Below are positions 33,676 to 46,025 of a stretch of DNA of 64,000 nucleotides, piece by piece. Both the position numbers and the translations under genes were made by a program. Source of the DNA: Meconema thalassinum (Eukaryota; Arthropoda; Insecta; Orthoptera; Tettigoniidae); contig CAMPQE020000052.1 of assembly GCA_946902985.2 (NCBI GenBank), forward strand, positions 1,922,001 to 1,986,000. The letters are read 5' to 3'. The stretch's first letter is position 1; the number at the start of each line of letters is the position of its first letter. Under the pieces are notes generated by a model. The model worked only from the letters and a program-made list of their open reading frames with translations, was not told the DNA's origin and did no database searches.

Positions 33676-36600
33676 ACTACAACTTTGATATACAACTATG
33701 ATATTACGGAAATACGAAGAAAGTATTCGACGAGAAATAAACTTCAACTATATTACTTCATAAGTAGTCTACATGATTTTTCAAGGCAGTAAGAGGGGAC
33801 ATAGTCACTGTAATAATTCTATTGAGATTGTAAAGATGCACTAAGTACCATGATGGAGAGTTAGTCTACACTGATATGTGTGAGATCCAGAGTGAACAAT
33901 AGAAACCATGGATCTAAACAACCATCCGCAGCACACATAATTCACTAACAATGCTACTGAAACATAAGATTCCTTTACCAACATGGAATTCTTGTAACAA
34001 GCACTCTCCAATCAATTATTTCCATCATAAACTACCAGAGAGCGGACGACTGAAGAGATATTCGACTAGGTCATCTGACCATGAACCGTACGCGAATCCA
34101 AGCCTTGTCAGGCTGAGAAGATGGAAGTTAGGCGCTATGATGTGCAGTTCAACCGTACGAGCCACTGTGAGCAGGGAGGCAGTCGATCAGCTGTGCACGC
34201 ACGACACCGTTATGCAGGCAAGCGAGGGCGCACATGTATGGAATGCCACACGCTTAATTGGAATGCAGGTACGAGCCAGGAGGAATGTAACCTCATTTCA
34301 CAACTACAACAACGCAGGTTATGTCAAATTCAACGCAGACCTAGGTAGACAAGCGCTTTGTTATATATTTAGTAGTTAGTCATGTTTTGAGGTAATTCAG
34401 TGCTGATCAACATATTTTTATGTAGAAGTTTATTTATAACCCATGATGTTAAGTTGCTATTTTCATGTACATTCACAGTAAATTCGTATACGTCAACGAG
34501 TTTCGTTTTTGAGGTAATAGATGCTTCATTTTAGGATTTATTGTTTATAAATTAGATCTTCATGTCAGAAACTTACGATTTTGAATAATTACGTTTTATA
34601 TAGAGTGGAATGGTTCGTTTAAAATGTTTTGTTTTAAATGCTTCGTTCAAATGCTTTGTCATTATACTTTGATTACTAAGCGTTAATCTATACGTATTGT
34701 CATATATGCTACGATAAAATTGTTTGTAACAATTTTCCAAGCTCGTCGTTGACAACTATGTCTTAGTCAAGTTCGTCATTATAATTAATATTGATATAAT
34801 ACACATTATTGTTGAATATACTATGAAACCACGCAAATGTCAGGAATGTGTGTGAAAACATTACACAAACATTGTCAGAACTTTTTATGAGAATTAGAGC
34901 ACTATTAAGCTCATGATAATACTGTAAAGAAATATTTGAGATAGAAACTCAATTGAATGTACATGAATTAGACAGTGTGATTGTCATGTTTATGAAGTAA
35001 AGACAAGAAGAGGTTATTAACAAATTCACAAAGAAATTTGATAAAATGGTCCGGCTAGCTCAAAACAGTTGCCAGCGTTTTTCCCCAGTGTACCAATGGG
35101 CTCTTCAGTTGGTTATGGTACATCTTACCAAGACGCGTGGCTAGTACATACTGTGAAGGCCGCTGCAAGGCACAAAATGTCGCCACGAGCAGCGCCAATG
35201 TACTACGGAAGTCAAAACTTCCTTTCAAAAATAATGTTAGCTTACCTTGCTAATCCATACTGGAAATATCTGTTCCCGAAGGAAACAGGAGGCAATTTTA
35301 TCAAATTAATTTGTGAATTTGTTAATGTACATAGCTCGATCGGACAATTTGCATCCTGTTTCCTTCTGGAACAGATATTTCCAGTAAGAAGAGGTTATAC
35401 ATGAACATATAATCTTAAAGAAGAAAACTGTTTAATATGAATTTATAATTCAGTTTTATTGAAAAGAGAAAGGAAGGATATGTTAGTATTTTTTATTACA
35501 CATGCAGATTGTAGATTCAGAAAGTATATATTAGTGACACCAAGCTGATGTTTGGAAGTACAGGATGTATAATAAGCTGTACAGATTTAATTAATGTTTG
35601 GAATTGGAAAAAGTAGAGGAATAATATTGCACAATGTTTTGTATAAGAGATAGACAAGATGTGAAGTTGTTACTTGAAAGATACAACACATAGCGGTGTG
35701 TATTGAATCAAGTCACTGATTCTCTTCCACTGGGAGAGTGTATATGAGATGGTAATTAGGATTTTGATATTCCGTGCAATGACGTGAAGTGGAAGAAATG
35801 TAGTAGAGGAAAGGTAAGCCTATTTGAGACGCACAGTTAAGCTTGTTATTTTAATTGTTAGTGTAAAGTTACTGTTACAAGGCAAAGTGATGTAAGTGTG
35901 CCAGTTAAGTTAATAATAATTTTGAATGTATAGATATTCAGGAGAGGAAGTGAAGGTCCAATGCCATGCACCTAGAACGATTATTATTTTTGTAAATGAG
36001 TCAGTCTTTCATAGTTTTAATACTTATCGAATTTATTAATGGATGTAACATTTTTTGGAACTGTAATTAACTTAATCGTTCGTTACGATAGTTCACATTG
36101 ATACGACACAGTATTTTATGCTCACAACCCGTTAGGTTTTTTGTGTTTGTAGTAATGATAGAGAAAGTGTAGATGAGGAGAGAATCTGTAGATCTGAAGC
36201 AGATTATAGAAATATATCGTGCTGGACGCGATTTGTAATTAATGTAAATACATTAATAATTTTTATACTTATTTCAATTTAATAAAATAGATTTGGAACT
36301 GAAGTCCAAAGCAGAGGAACGTCATGTATTAATCGAGGGAAGTTTTGTAGACAGTTACGTTCCACATTTAATTATTTCAAATGAGTTAACCTGAACCACA
36401 CGATGCATAAAAAATTTATTGAAGCTTAGAATTATGGGAATGTAAATGTAAAGTACAATTCCGATGTACAGAATTTATGTGCAGATGAGATCTCAGTGGA
36501 TTAATAGATTACTCAGAGACCATTATAATTTAACAGACAGAGGTCTATATTACATATTATTTTATTTTATGCCGAGTTAGACATCTCTATCATATTTTAT

Positions 36601-37110
36601 TGTGATGCAAAGGACATTTTGTTGTTTTGCCCATTTTGAATAAATCCCAACAACCACTGGTTAATATAACAGCTTAGGCGTTCATAATTAAGTACAAGTC
36701 TTTCGGGCTTGTAGGCCGTGGTCCAGACAGGATATCTCCCAAAGTTTCACCGGCATTTTCAAGGGTTCTGCTCCTTTCCTTTGGTGAAGATGAACATTGT
36801 CTGAGGATAAACTTCGGATCTAAGGAATCCATAGTAAGTCTTAGATTGAACTTGGAAGGTAGAATAAGTAAACATAAAATAATGTTCGTGGCATCTGAGT
36901 CTGTGGAAAGGCTTAAAATAACGCTGTTTTGAGTTAGTTGTTCGACAAACTTAAAAGGATTTGAATAATGTAATCATCTTCAATCTATACAGAAATCAGA
37001 CGGTAGTTATACAAGCTGAAGAACATAAAATAATTGCGATGATATTAAATATAGATTTAAGATTTTAAAGAATCAGTTTTGAATTATCCGGGTAGTGGCA
37101 CTCTAACGAA
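33676..37110. other. Mostly AT-rich, no recognised gene
   Basis: ORFs at 33951-34379 (142 codons) and 35069-35404 (111 codons) have no family motif that I recognise. The second is partly created by an inverted repeat (35257-35387). The rest is TA-rich with many AATAAA-like strings. Confidence 0.4.
35257..35387. repeat. Inverted repeat with ~38-base arms
   Basis: TACTGGAAATATCTGTTCC at 35258 reappears as its reverse complement GGAACAGATATTTCCAGTA ending at 35386. The arms extend through GAAGGAAACAGGA with one or two mismatches, and the loop is about 55 bases. It could form a long hairpin. Confidence 0.8.
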
Positions 37111-37289
37111 TTGAAACTTGGACTGTCGCCGCAGCGGAAAATAAAAGAAAGATGCTCCAGAAGTGTGGTGTTAAGGAGAATGATGAACATCAGATGGGTA
37201 GGTAGAGTAACAAATGAAGAGGTAGTAAAGAGAAAAGGACTAATGCACCGAGGAATTTGGGAAGAAGGAAACTACTTCACGAGTAAATA
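37111..37289 (+). pseudogene. LINE fragment (C-terminal region)
   Basis: Encodes IKERCSRSVVLRRMMNIRWV then GRVTNEEVVKRK. This matches the LINE family's C-terminal 'EAFEMWCYRRMLKI.WV..VTNEEV' region. It is cut off by the MITE that starts at 37290. Confidence 0.65.
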
Positions 37290-37826
37290 TACTCACCGGC
37301 ATAAAACGAGAAACACTCCGAATATCAGACAAAAACTCAATGTTTGACCGTTTCAAACCAAGTATAAATTGAATGCTGTGAGTTTGCAGCGATACGGCAA
37401 TGTGCCGTGAATATTAATTGACTCATTTGAGATGTTACAGCGCAACAATTGATAATCATGAGTGATTGTGATAATCACAACACCAATGATCCGTTTCCCG
37501 CCTTTGGACAATAATAACCACAAACGACTGTTTTAAGGTTTATTGCTGCGAATTCTCGTGCCCATATTTTTGTGAACATAACGGTTTGTCTACAACATTC
37601 GTAATCATAACATAGAGAGCAACAGGTCGGAGGACAGTACGATGGATTCCAGGTTTCAACATATCCAAATTCGTATTTGTGCACTGTTGTGTCTTGAACA
37701 ATGTTTATGCATTCTTGTGCTAATTAGGGTAATTAATTTATGATACATTACCATATTGTTGCAATGAAAGTGTATATGATAAATACAAGGTTTGGTCTGA
37801 AATTTCGCTTTCTTTGCCGGTGAGTA
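37290..37826. mobile_element. MITE with TA target duplication (Tc1/mariner type)
   Basis: TACTCACCGGCA at the left end (37290) is mirrored by TGCCGGTGAGTA-type sequence at the right end (37815-37826). Inside these, similarity continues loosely (AAAACGAGAAA against AAGAAAGCGAAA). Both ends abut TA (37288-37289 and 37827-37828). At 537 bp with no transposase, it is a non-autonomous element. It disrupts a LINE fragment. Confidence 0.7.
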
Positions 37827-37969
37827 TATGTGATGCTTCGGATATCATTTGCTCCAGATTATGCTTATTATTAGAAAATGTGTCTTCAAATGTCCCCTAT
37901 GAGCTTTGTTCACTTCGCATTTTCTACATGATTTTTTTGTCCTTTATTGTTTAGGATGTGTTGTTTGAG

Positions 37970-38761
37970 TCTTCAATCTTTTGACTGCTTTTATGCAGCA
38001 CTCCATGCCTCCCTGTCCTGAGCTAATTGTTTCATCTCTACATAGCTACCACACCTACATCCGAGGCAATCTGTTTAACATACTTAAGACTTCCAATGCT
38101 CTGTCAAATTCTGATCTCAATATTAAATCTCATTTTGCATCCTCAACAATTTCCACCTCTCTTTCCGTTACATGATTCTCAATCTCCTTTCCCTTAAACA
38201 CTCTATGTAAGCTTTTCATTTCTCAACCCTTTCTTCCCTATCTGTTAGAGGCTTTCCCTTTGTGTCCATAATATTACAGCACTTAGTCTACTTTTCCCCA
38301 AATGTATTCTTAATCCTTCAATAAGCTGTATCTACTTTCCCTGATTACAGACAAGTTCCTACACCTGCACATTTCTGTTTCAACCATCCTTCCTTCGCTA
38401 CCTTGCACTTCTTCTTAACCTCATTTCTCCGACGTCTGTATTCTGCTTTCCCCTTTTCATCTCTTACATTCATGTGTTTCCGCCTTTCGTCCATCAATTC
38501 TAGTATATCCTGAGTGATCCACGGTTTTCTGCCTATTCCTTCTTTCCTACCAATGTTTTTGTCTGCGGATTTTGTTATTTCATTCTTCAGAAGTGTCCAT
38601 TCGTCTGCAATTAAAGTTTGTTTAGGGATTTTAATTAGTCCTTCCTTTATACTCTTCTTGAATCTTTCGTTTAAATCCTTCCCTTTCAGTCTGTCTATTA
38701 AGATGTCTGTTCTTAAATCTTCTTTTGAGAGTAACTTCTTCGCAATTGGTACTTCAGTCAA
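37970..38761 (-). pseudogene. LINE remnant, internally deleted
   Basis: From right to left, a 138-codon open stretch (38761-38345) encodes the linker between endonuclease and RT (GRKPWITQDILELMDERRKH, then RRRRNEVKKKCKVAKEGWL). It is followed by sequence antisense to the LINE 3' end (38020-38095 matches the reverse complement of about 41995-42055). The RT core is missing. This is the same family as in the triplicated block. Confidence 0.75.
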
Positions 38762-39890
38762 GCTTCTCGTGGCTGTGGCTTAGCAAATGTTTCTTCAAAT
38801 GCCGTCCTTGAGTAAATTTGGCATCGCACAGGTTACAGGAATATGGCGTCTCTCCTATATGGATAGCGAAGTGTGACTTCAAAGTTCCTTTATGCTTTAA
38901 TTTAGCTTCGCACATGGCACATGAATAGGGCTTCTTGCCACTATGGATTAGCAGGTGTGTTTTCAAATGACTCGTCCTCGTAAATCTGGCATCGCATACG
39001 CTACATGAATGCGGCATCTCGCCGCTATGGATTAGCATATGTTGTTTCAAATGACTCTTCTTCCTAAATCTGGCAATGCATACGCTACATGAATGCGGCT
39101 TCTCGCCGCTATGGATTAGCATGTGTTGTTTCAAATGATCTGTCCGAGTAAATCTGGCATCGCATACGCTACATGAATGCGGCTTTTCGCCGCTATGCAG
39201 TAGCAAGTGTTTATTCAAAACTTCTCTCCGAGTAAATTTGGCATCGCATACGATACACGAATGCGGCTTCTTGCCACTATGGAAAAGCATGTGATGTTTC
39301 AAATGAACTGTCCGAGTAAATCTGGCGTCGCATACGCTACATGAATGAGGCTTCTCGCAGCTATTGCGTAGCATGTGTTTTTTTCAAATCTCCTCTCCTA
39401 GAAAATTTGGCATCACATACGCTACATGAATGCGGCTTTTTGCCGCTATGGATTACCATGTGTTGTTTCAAATGATATGTCCGAGTAAATCTGGCATCGT
39501 ATACGCTACATGAATGCGGCTTCCCACCGCTATGGATTAGCATGTTTGTTTTCAAATGACCTGCCAGAGTAAATCTTGCATCGCATACGCTACATGAATG
39601 CGGCTTCACGCCGCTATGGACTAGCATGTGTTGATTCAAATCTCCTCTCCTAGTAAATTTGGCATCGCATACGCTACATGAATGCGGCTTGTCCTCGCTA
39701 TGGATCATCATGTGTGTATTCAAATTTCGGCTCCGAGTAAATTTAGTTTCGCTTACGCTACATGGATATTTTTTCAAATTTTGCTTTATACATTTTTCTG
39801 TAGAGGCAGGGTTAGTATATTGTCTTCCACTTTTCCCAACTTCATATATCTTCATTTTAGCCGGATTCAACGTATCTGGACATATCAACC
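38754..39890 (-). pseudogene. C2H2 zinc-finger array exon, frameshifted
   Basis: Twelve tandem C2H2 fingers of the HSCSVCDARFTRTxHLKxHMLIH type, joined by SGEKP-like linkers, run leftwards from about 39780 to 38765. The exon has a plausible acceptor (ACTATTTCAG) at about 39893. Fingers 1 and 4 lack the second Cys (CSVS, CSVY). Finger 3 has Asn for the first His. Finger 5 is broken by an extra base in an A-run (39376-39384), which moves the rest into another frame. The family acts as sequence-specific DNA-binding nuclear proteins. Here several ligands are lost, so a pseudogene or an assembly indel in a decaying gene is likely. The 3' end overlaps a LINE fragment. Upstream exons were not found. 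Confidence 0.75.
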
Positions 39891-40791
39891 TGAAATAGTC
39901 AGTACTAACAATTTGATGTTTGGTAGATTATTTTGCTTATATGAAGTGAAATAAATCCAGAATATAGAGATCAATGTAGTGAAATTATTATCGGGGAAAC
40001 TTACATTAATATCGCTACCAAGAACTAAATCTTATCGGGATCTGATTTCGTTATCATTGCTCAATAATATGCTCTTCATTCAGTCTGAATGATTGCAATT
40101 GAATTCATATTTGAAAGAAAATATAGTGTCATAGCTGTGTGGCCACGAGTGAGAAGGGATTGTTTCTTAGCCGATCCAAAGCGGTTAGAGTTCTGCATGC
40201 CAGAAGCAATATAGGACAAGGTATTTGTGTTTACACTCTTCGCATATCTGCTGACCTACGGCACACCGATGAACATATTTATGTAATAGCATCTCTTCTA
40301 GCGCATAATTGAGCTGAACTCTCGCAAAGCGGCTAAAGTGTTGTCGTTGATGTTTGAGTTCAATGTTGCACTCCATTTCTCCCATTGTTAAGATAAATAA
40401 TTAGCCTTTACATTGCCACTAAGCCATACAACCGAAGCAATATATTTTACATATTCTGCCTATAGTTCAGGTCCTTTACTCCTGATTCCATTACTACTGA
40501 AAATTTGCTATTCCTGGTGCCTAAATATAAGCCTTACTAATCTCTTCCTTTCATTACCACTCCCCAGAATCATCGAACCCAATTCATCTCATTACCGCTC
40601 CTTTCTAACACTATCTAGCCGCCCAATCTTCAACATTCTCCAATAACACCACATTCAAATGCCCCATTTTCCCTTTCCATTGGCTGCATCAATGTATGAT
40701 GCTACCATATGTCAACCCGTTATTTATATATCTCATTAGATTGGTCCATATTGCTTCCTAAGTACCAGGAGGCACCAACTTTCTTAAGCGC
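39891..40791. other. No supported gene
   Basis: The minus ORF 40185-40385 (66 codons) contains CEECKHKYL but no splice context that ties it to the zinc-finger exon. From about 40740 the sequence leads into the triplicated block. Confidence 0.4.
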
Positions 40792-41273
40792 TTCATCTGA
40801 CAATCGATGTTGTATACTTGCGTAGTTTGATTTGGGTTTTCTAGTTTTTCGCTCTCTCTTATCTTTTTATTCCGTGAAAACCACCAACAGAGATTTCTGT
40901 GTGTTTTCGCTCTCTCCTTGGGCTTTTGCTCATGCCTGTGTTTAGTGTTTTTTAGTGAACTAGATTCATTACCCTTCTTTCAACAAAATCATCAAACTTC
41001 TCCTCACGCGGCACCTAGCTGAACTCTCTCATCTCCTGCGGTCAACGTGAGAACTCGTTTTCACCGACTACTTATGACGCTTGGAATTTTGACTCGGCCT
41101 CTACAGATTGCAACCTACACACTTCTACATTATTTGCGTCAAGAAAACAAATTTGTGTCCTTCAAAGATTTATGTTTTCTAGGTTTCTGACCCCGATGTC
41201 CTCCTTCTATCTCCCTCCCCCCCCCCCCCTCGATCACTTCGGCAGTCGGGAACCTTCTCCCTTGTCACTCTTC

Positions 41274-41490
41274 TAAGGGCAGCCAGCTTGGTCTATCCAC
41301 AAGGGACTGACGACACTCGTCCGATATACTGTGAAAGGCATGTAGTGATATTTGCTCTATCAGCAACGCCAGTGAGCCAACCAACATGCAAAGATAAGTT
41401 ACTCACTATTTTAGCCTCGGCGTCTCTAAAAGCCAGAGTAGTTGAAAGGGACGTAAAACCAATATTATTATTATTATTACTATTTTAACC
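41274..41490 (+). repeat. SINE-like 3' end with (TTA)n tail, in unit 1
   Basis: GCGTCTCTAAAAGCCAGAG, GAAAGGGACGTAAAACCAAT and (TTA)n match the tail of the antisense SINE at 55335-55560 (TTTTACGTCCC and TTTTAGAGACGCC on the plus strand there). Equivalent copies lie at 44447-44653 and 48672-48899. The short ORFs inside all three are not genes. Confidence 0.65.
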
Positions 41491-41689
41491 TAGCTATGAA
41501 GCTCTTATCATACTTGCAAGTAATCAAATCTGCTATATTTTTATCTTGCCGGCAAGGTATCATTTACTTGATGTCAAACATCAATTTCACCACCGAGCGA
41601 ATCTATGCTCAATGTAGAAGTACAACTATTAACTAGGCGCAACGGAGGATTTACTCTCATTTCATGTATAATCTATCATTTTTGAAAGC

Positions 41690-42102
41690 CTTTGTCTGGA
41701 ACGTGGCACTATATGGAAGTGAAACTTGGAATATTGGTGCAGAAGAAAAAGAGGAGAATTGAAGCGTTTGAAATGTGGTGTTACAGGAGAGTGATGAAGA
41801 TCAGATAGGTAGATAGGGTACCAAATGAAGTGGTAATAAGACGAGTGGGAGAGGAGAGAAAAATCTGGCGACTAGTAATGAAGAGATGAGATAGGTTGGT
41901 AGGAAACGTACTAAGACACCCAGGGATAGCAAGCTTAAATATGGAAGGAAGGGTTGAGGACAGGAACTGTAGGGGTAGACAAAGGTTAGAATATGTTAAA
42001 CAGATTGCCTCAGATGTAGGGTGTGGTAGCTATGTAGAGATGAAACGATTAGATCAGGAAACGGAGCCATGGAGAGCTTCATCAAACCAGTCAAAACACT
42101 GA
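41690..42102 (+). pseudogene. LINE 3' end in unit 1
   Basis: In broken frames it encodes KAFVWNVALYGSETWNIGAE, then EAFEMWCYRRVMKIR, VPNEVVIRRVGEERKIWRLV and GRQRLEYVKQIASDVGCGSY. This is the conserved tail of an RTE-like LINE. TAG and TGA stops occur at the same sites in all three units, so the fragment was dead before triplication. Confidence 0.75.
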
Positions 42103-44867
42103 AGAATAAAACAACAACAACAACAATCTGTCAAAGTCAATAATTACATCAATGTTCAAGATTGGAATAGCTTTGAAACTATACAAATTCTTAACCCGGA
42201 AATAATTCACCATGTTAATCAGTGGCATTTTTAAAGAGAAACTCAATCCTCAACTTCAAAACTAAAAACTGCATCGCGCCAAAAAATAATCTGGGTATCC
42301 ATATACATACAAAAACCCTAATATCCTTTCCTCCCCTTTTCACACTCTACTAACAGATTTAAATTAAGTATATTAAACAACCTTAGTAGTATTTATTTTG
42401 GTAAATCTGAGGTTCTATCCCTGTGGTGGCGATTGTACTCTTCCAATTGCTTCCGATGTTTCACTTCATTTGGCTGTATTTCATTATTTCTGTTTTATAT
42501 ACATTGATTTTATCACAAATTCTTTTCTCGTCTACACGCTTATACTGGTTAGAATAACGTTCAATTCCGCAAGCTAATATGGCTGTCGTTAGTAAATATA
42601 TGAATCGACATGATCCTTTATTCCTACCATCCATTTCTTTCTCGTTTCCTTCATTATTTGCTAAATGTATAGATTGTAAGGTACGAGTAATAACTGCCAA
42701 CTGGTTTCGGTATTGATTGTATACACACTCTTATCGCCCGATTTTATTCCAATCCTATTTAAAATGACAAATCATTTACTCCAATCAAATAAATTAACAG
42801 TCTTATCTAAGTCTAAAAGTGCCACGAACGTTCCCTTCTCATTTTTATTCTATCTTCCGACATCAGTCCAATACGTAGTGAAGATTCCCTTAATCCTACG
42901 CTTCTGCTGAATAAAACTGGTCTCCGCCTAACTGGGCTGTCGCTACATTACCTTGTATATTACTCGACTCAGAAATTTAGAAGCATGAGTCATCGAATTC
43001 ATTGTATGATAATCTTCCCATCTCTCAGCTCCTACTTTGCTAGATTTGGGAATAATGTTGTACTTCCTGAAAACAATCTTTTGTCACCCTCGATAAGCCT
43101 GTCAAGAAACTCACCTTAATTATGAGATAAATAAACTGATGAGATCCTGTTCCCTTATGCAACGTAGCAACTCGGGGATATCACCTATGTCTGTTGGTTC
43201 TTAAAGATATAGGCCTTCTAGAGGTCAATCAAATTCAGACCCCAATATTAAATCTCGTTTATCTGGAGAAGAAGAGGGAGACACGGAAAATAACTTTGTG
43301 GAAGGCTGGAGAGGGAATCGAACCCACCTCTTCTCAAATATGCCTCAACAGACTGAGTGTACCCCGATCCTGCCCTCCGACCAGAATTACAATTCATGGC
43401 AGAGCCAGAAACCGGATCCCAACTTTCGAAGCGACAGACAACTATGCTAACCGATACATGATGAGCAAGTCTTTGCACATTTCTCTTTCAAACATTATTC
43501 TTTGGCTGCTTTCACCTTTTGGTTACCTCAAATTTCAGCAGCCTGTATTATGCTTTCTCCCATATATTTCGTGCGTTCATGCTCTTCAGTTTTTCATCCA
43601 TTAATTCTAATACACCCTGAGTGATCACCAACTGTGTCTATGGTTACTCCCAAAGTAACCTTCTACGGATTTTGTTGTCTTATTTTTAAAAGTTCACATT
43701 GTAGTTCCTCCTTGTGCCATATAAATCATAACAACCGGATTGTCGTCAGAGTACATGTTGGCCACAAAGTTTGTTTTGCAATCAAAAGCCAGATTTTGGA
43801 AAATCAGCATGACCATAACGAAGTCAATTTAAGAGCTTCTTATTCCTCCTGGTCTCGTCGGCAAGAACGTTACGGCAATAGTTTCCCGTTGTTTGCAGCA
43901 GTGCGCAGATTGTTAAAAATGTCGTCACCATCTGAGGGACAAGTAAAGCAAGGAATGTATTCATCTGACAATCGATGTTGTATACTTGCGTAGTTTGATT
44001 TGGGTTTCTAGTTTTTCGCTCTCTCTTATCTTTTTATTCCGTGAAAACCACCAACAGAGATTTCTGTGTGTTTTCGCTCTCTCCTTGGGCTTTTGCTCAT
44101 GCCTGTGTTTAGTGTTTTTAGTGAACTAGATTCATTACCCTTCTTTCAACAAAATCATCAAACTTCTCCTCACGCGGCACTTAGCTGAACTCTCTCATCT
44201 CCTGCGGTCAACGTGAGAACTCGTTGTCACCGACTACTTATGACACTTGGAATTTCGACTCGGCCTCTACAGATTGCAACCTACACACTTCTACATTATT
44301 TGCGTCAAGAAAACAAATTTGTGTCCTTCAAAGATTTATGTTTTCTAGGTTTCTGATCCCGATGTCCTCCTTCTATCTCCCTCCCCCCCCCCCCTCGATC
44401 ACTTCGGCAGTCGGGAACCTTCTCCCTTGTCACTCATCTAAGGGCAGCCAGCTTGGTCTATCCACAAGGGACTGACGACACTCGTCCGATATACTGTAAA
44501 AGGCATGTAGTGATATTTGCTCTATCAGCAACGCCAGTGAGCCAACCAACATGCAAAGATAAGTTACTCACTATTTTAGCCTCGGCGTCTCTAAAAGCCA
44601 GAGAAGTTGAAAGGGACGTAAAACCAATATTATTATTATTATTACTATTTTAACCTAGCTATGAAGCTCTTATCATACTTGCAAGTAATCAAATCTGCTA
44701 TATTTTTATCTTGCCGGCAAGGTATCATTTACTTGATGTCAAACATCAATTTCACCACCGAGCGAAACTATGCTCAATGTAGAAGTACAACTATTAACTA
44801 GGCGCAACGGAGGATTTACTCTCACTTCATGTATAATGTATCATTTTTGAAAGCCTTTGTCTGGAAC

Positions 44868-45267
44868 GTGGCACTACATGGAAGTGAAACTTGGAATATT
44901 GGTGCTGAAGAAAAAGAGGAGAATTGAAGCGTTTGAAATGTGGTGTTACAGGAGAGTGATGAAGATCAGATAGGTAGATAGGGTACCAAATGAAGTGGTA
45001 ATAAGACGAGTGGGAGAGGAGAGAAAAATCTGGCGACTAGTAATGAAGAGATGAGATAGGTTGGTAGGACACGTACTAAGACACCCAGGGATAGCTAGCT
45101 TAAATATGGAAGGAAGGGTTGAGGACAGGAACTGTAGGGGTAGACAAAGGTTAGAATATGTTAAACAGATTGCCTCAGATGTAGGGTGTGGTAGCTATGT
45201 AGAGATGAAACGATTAGCTCAGGACACGGAGCCATGGAGAGCTTCATCAAACCAGTTAAAACACTGA
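44868..45267 (+). pseudogene. LINE 3' end in unit 2
   Basis: Copy of 41690-42102 with a handful of substitutions (for example GHVLRH for GNVLRH) and the same inactivating stops. Confidence 0.75.
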
Positions 45268-46025
45268 AGAATAAAACAACAACAACAATCTGTCAAAGTC
45301 AATAATTACATCAATGTTCAAGATTGGAATAGCTTTGAAACTATACAAATTCTCAACCCGGAAATAATTCACCATGCTAATCAGTGGCATTTTTAAAGAG
45401 AAACTCAATCCTCAACTTGAAAACTAAAAACTGCATCGCGCCAAAAAATAATCTGGGTATCCATATACAAACAGAAACCCTAATATCCCTTCCTCCCTTT
45501 TTCACCCTCTACTAACAGATTTAAATTAAGTATATTAAATAACCTTAGCAGTATTTATTTTGGTAAATCTGAGGTTCTATCCCTGTGGTGGCGATTGTAC
45601 TCTTCCAATTGCTTCCGATGTTTCACTTCATTTGGCTGTATTTCATTATTTCTGTTTTGTACACACAGATTTTATCACAAATTCTTTTCTCGTCTACACG
45701 CTTATACTGGTTAGAATAACGTTCAATTCCGCAAGAGAATATGGCTGTCGTTAGTAAATATATGAATCGACATGATCCTTTATTCCTACCATCCGTTTCG
45801 TTCTCATTTAATTCATTAATTGCTAAATGAATAGATTGTAAGGTACGAGTAATAACGGCCAACTGGTTTCGGTATTGATTGTATACGCAATCTTATCGCC
45901 CGATTTTATTCCAATCCTATTTAAAATGACAAATCATTTACCCCAATCAAATAAATTAACAGACTTATCTAAGTCTAAAAGTGCCACGAACGTTCCCTTC
46001 TCTTTTTTTATTCTATCTTCCGACT

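Larger units (their letters stand above)
40792..43959 (+). repeat. Triplicated block, unit 1 (3168 bp)
   Basis: Starts TTCATCTGACAATCGATG. The same string marks the start of units 2 and 3, while the bases before it (CTTAAGCGC) are unique to this copy. It contains, in order, a SINE-like 3' end with a (TTA)n tail, a LINE 3' end, an unidentified stretch, an antisense tRNA-like segment near 43310, and the segment shared with 2500-3236. Identity to units 2 and 3 is very high by eye. Confidence 0.9.

Noticed and set aside
33951..34379. 142-codon plus ORF
   Set aside because: No recognisable motif and low-complexity neighbours. A second frame is open over the same bases.
41896..42102. Identical 68-codon ORFs at 41896, 45061 and 51441 as a small gene family
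   Set aside because: They are the tail of one dead LINE fragment copied by the triplication.
43194..43604. 136-codon ORFs at 43194, 47418 and 52739
   Set aside because: They cover an antisense tRNA-like SINE segment and repeat DNA. Conservation among them reflects recent triplication only.
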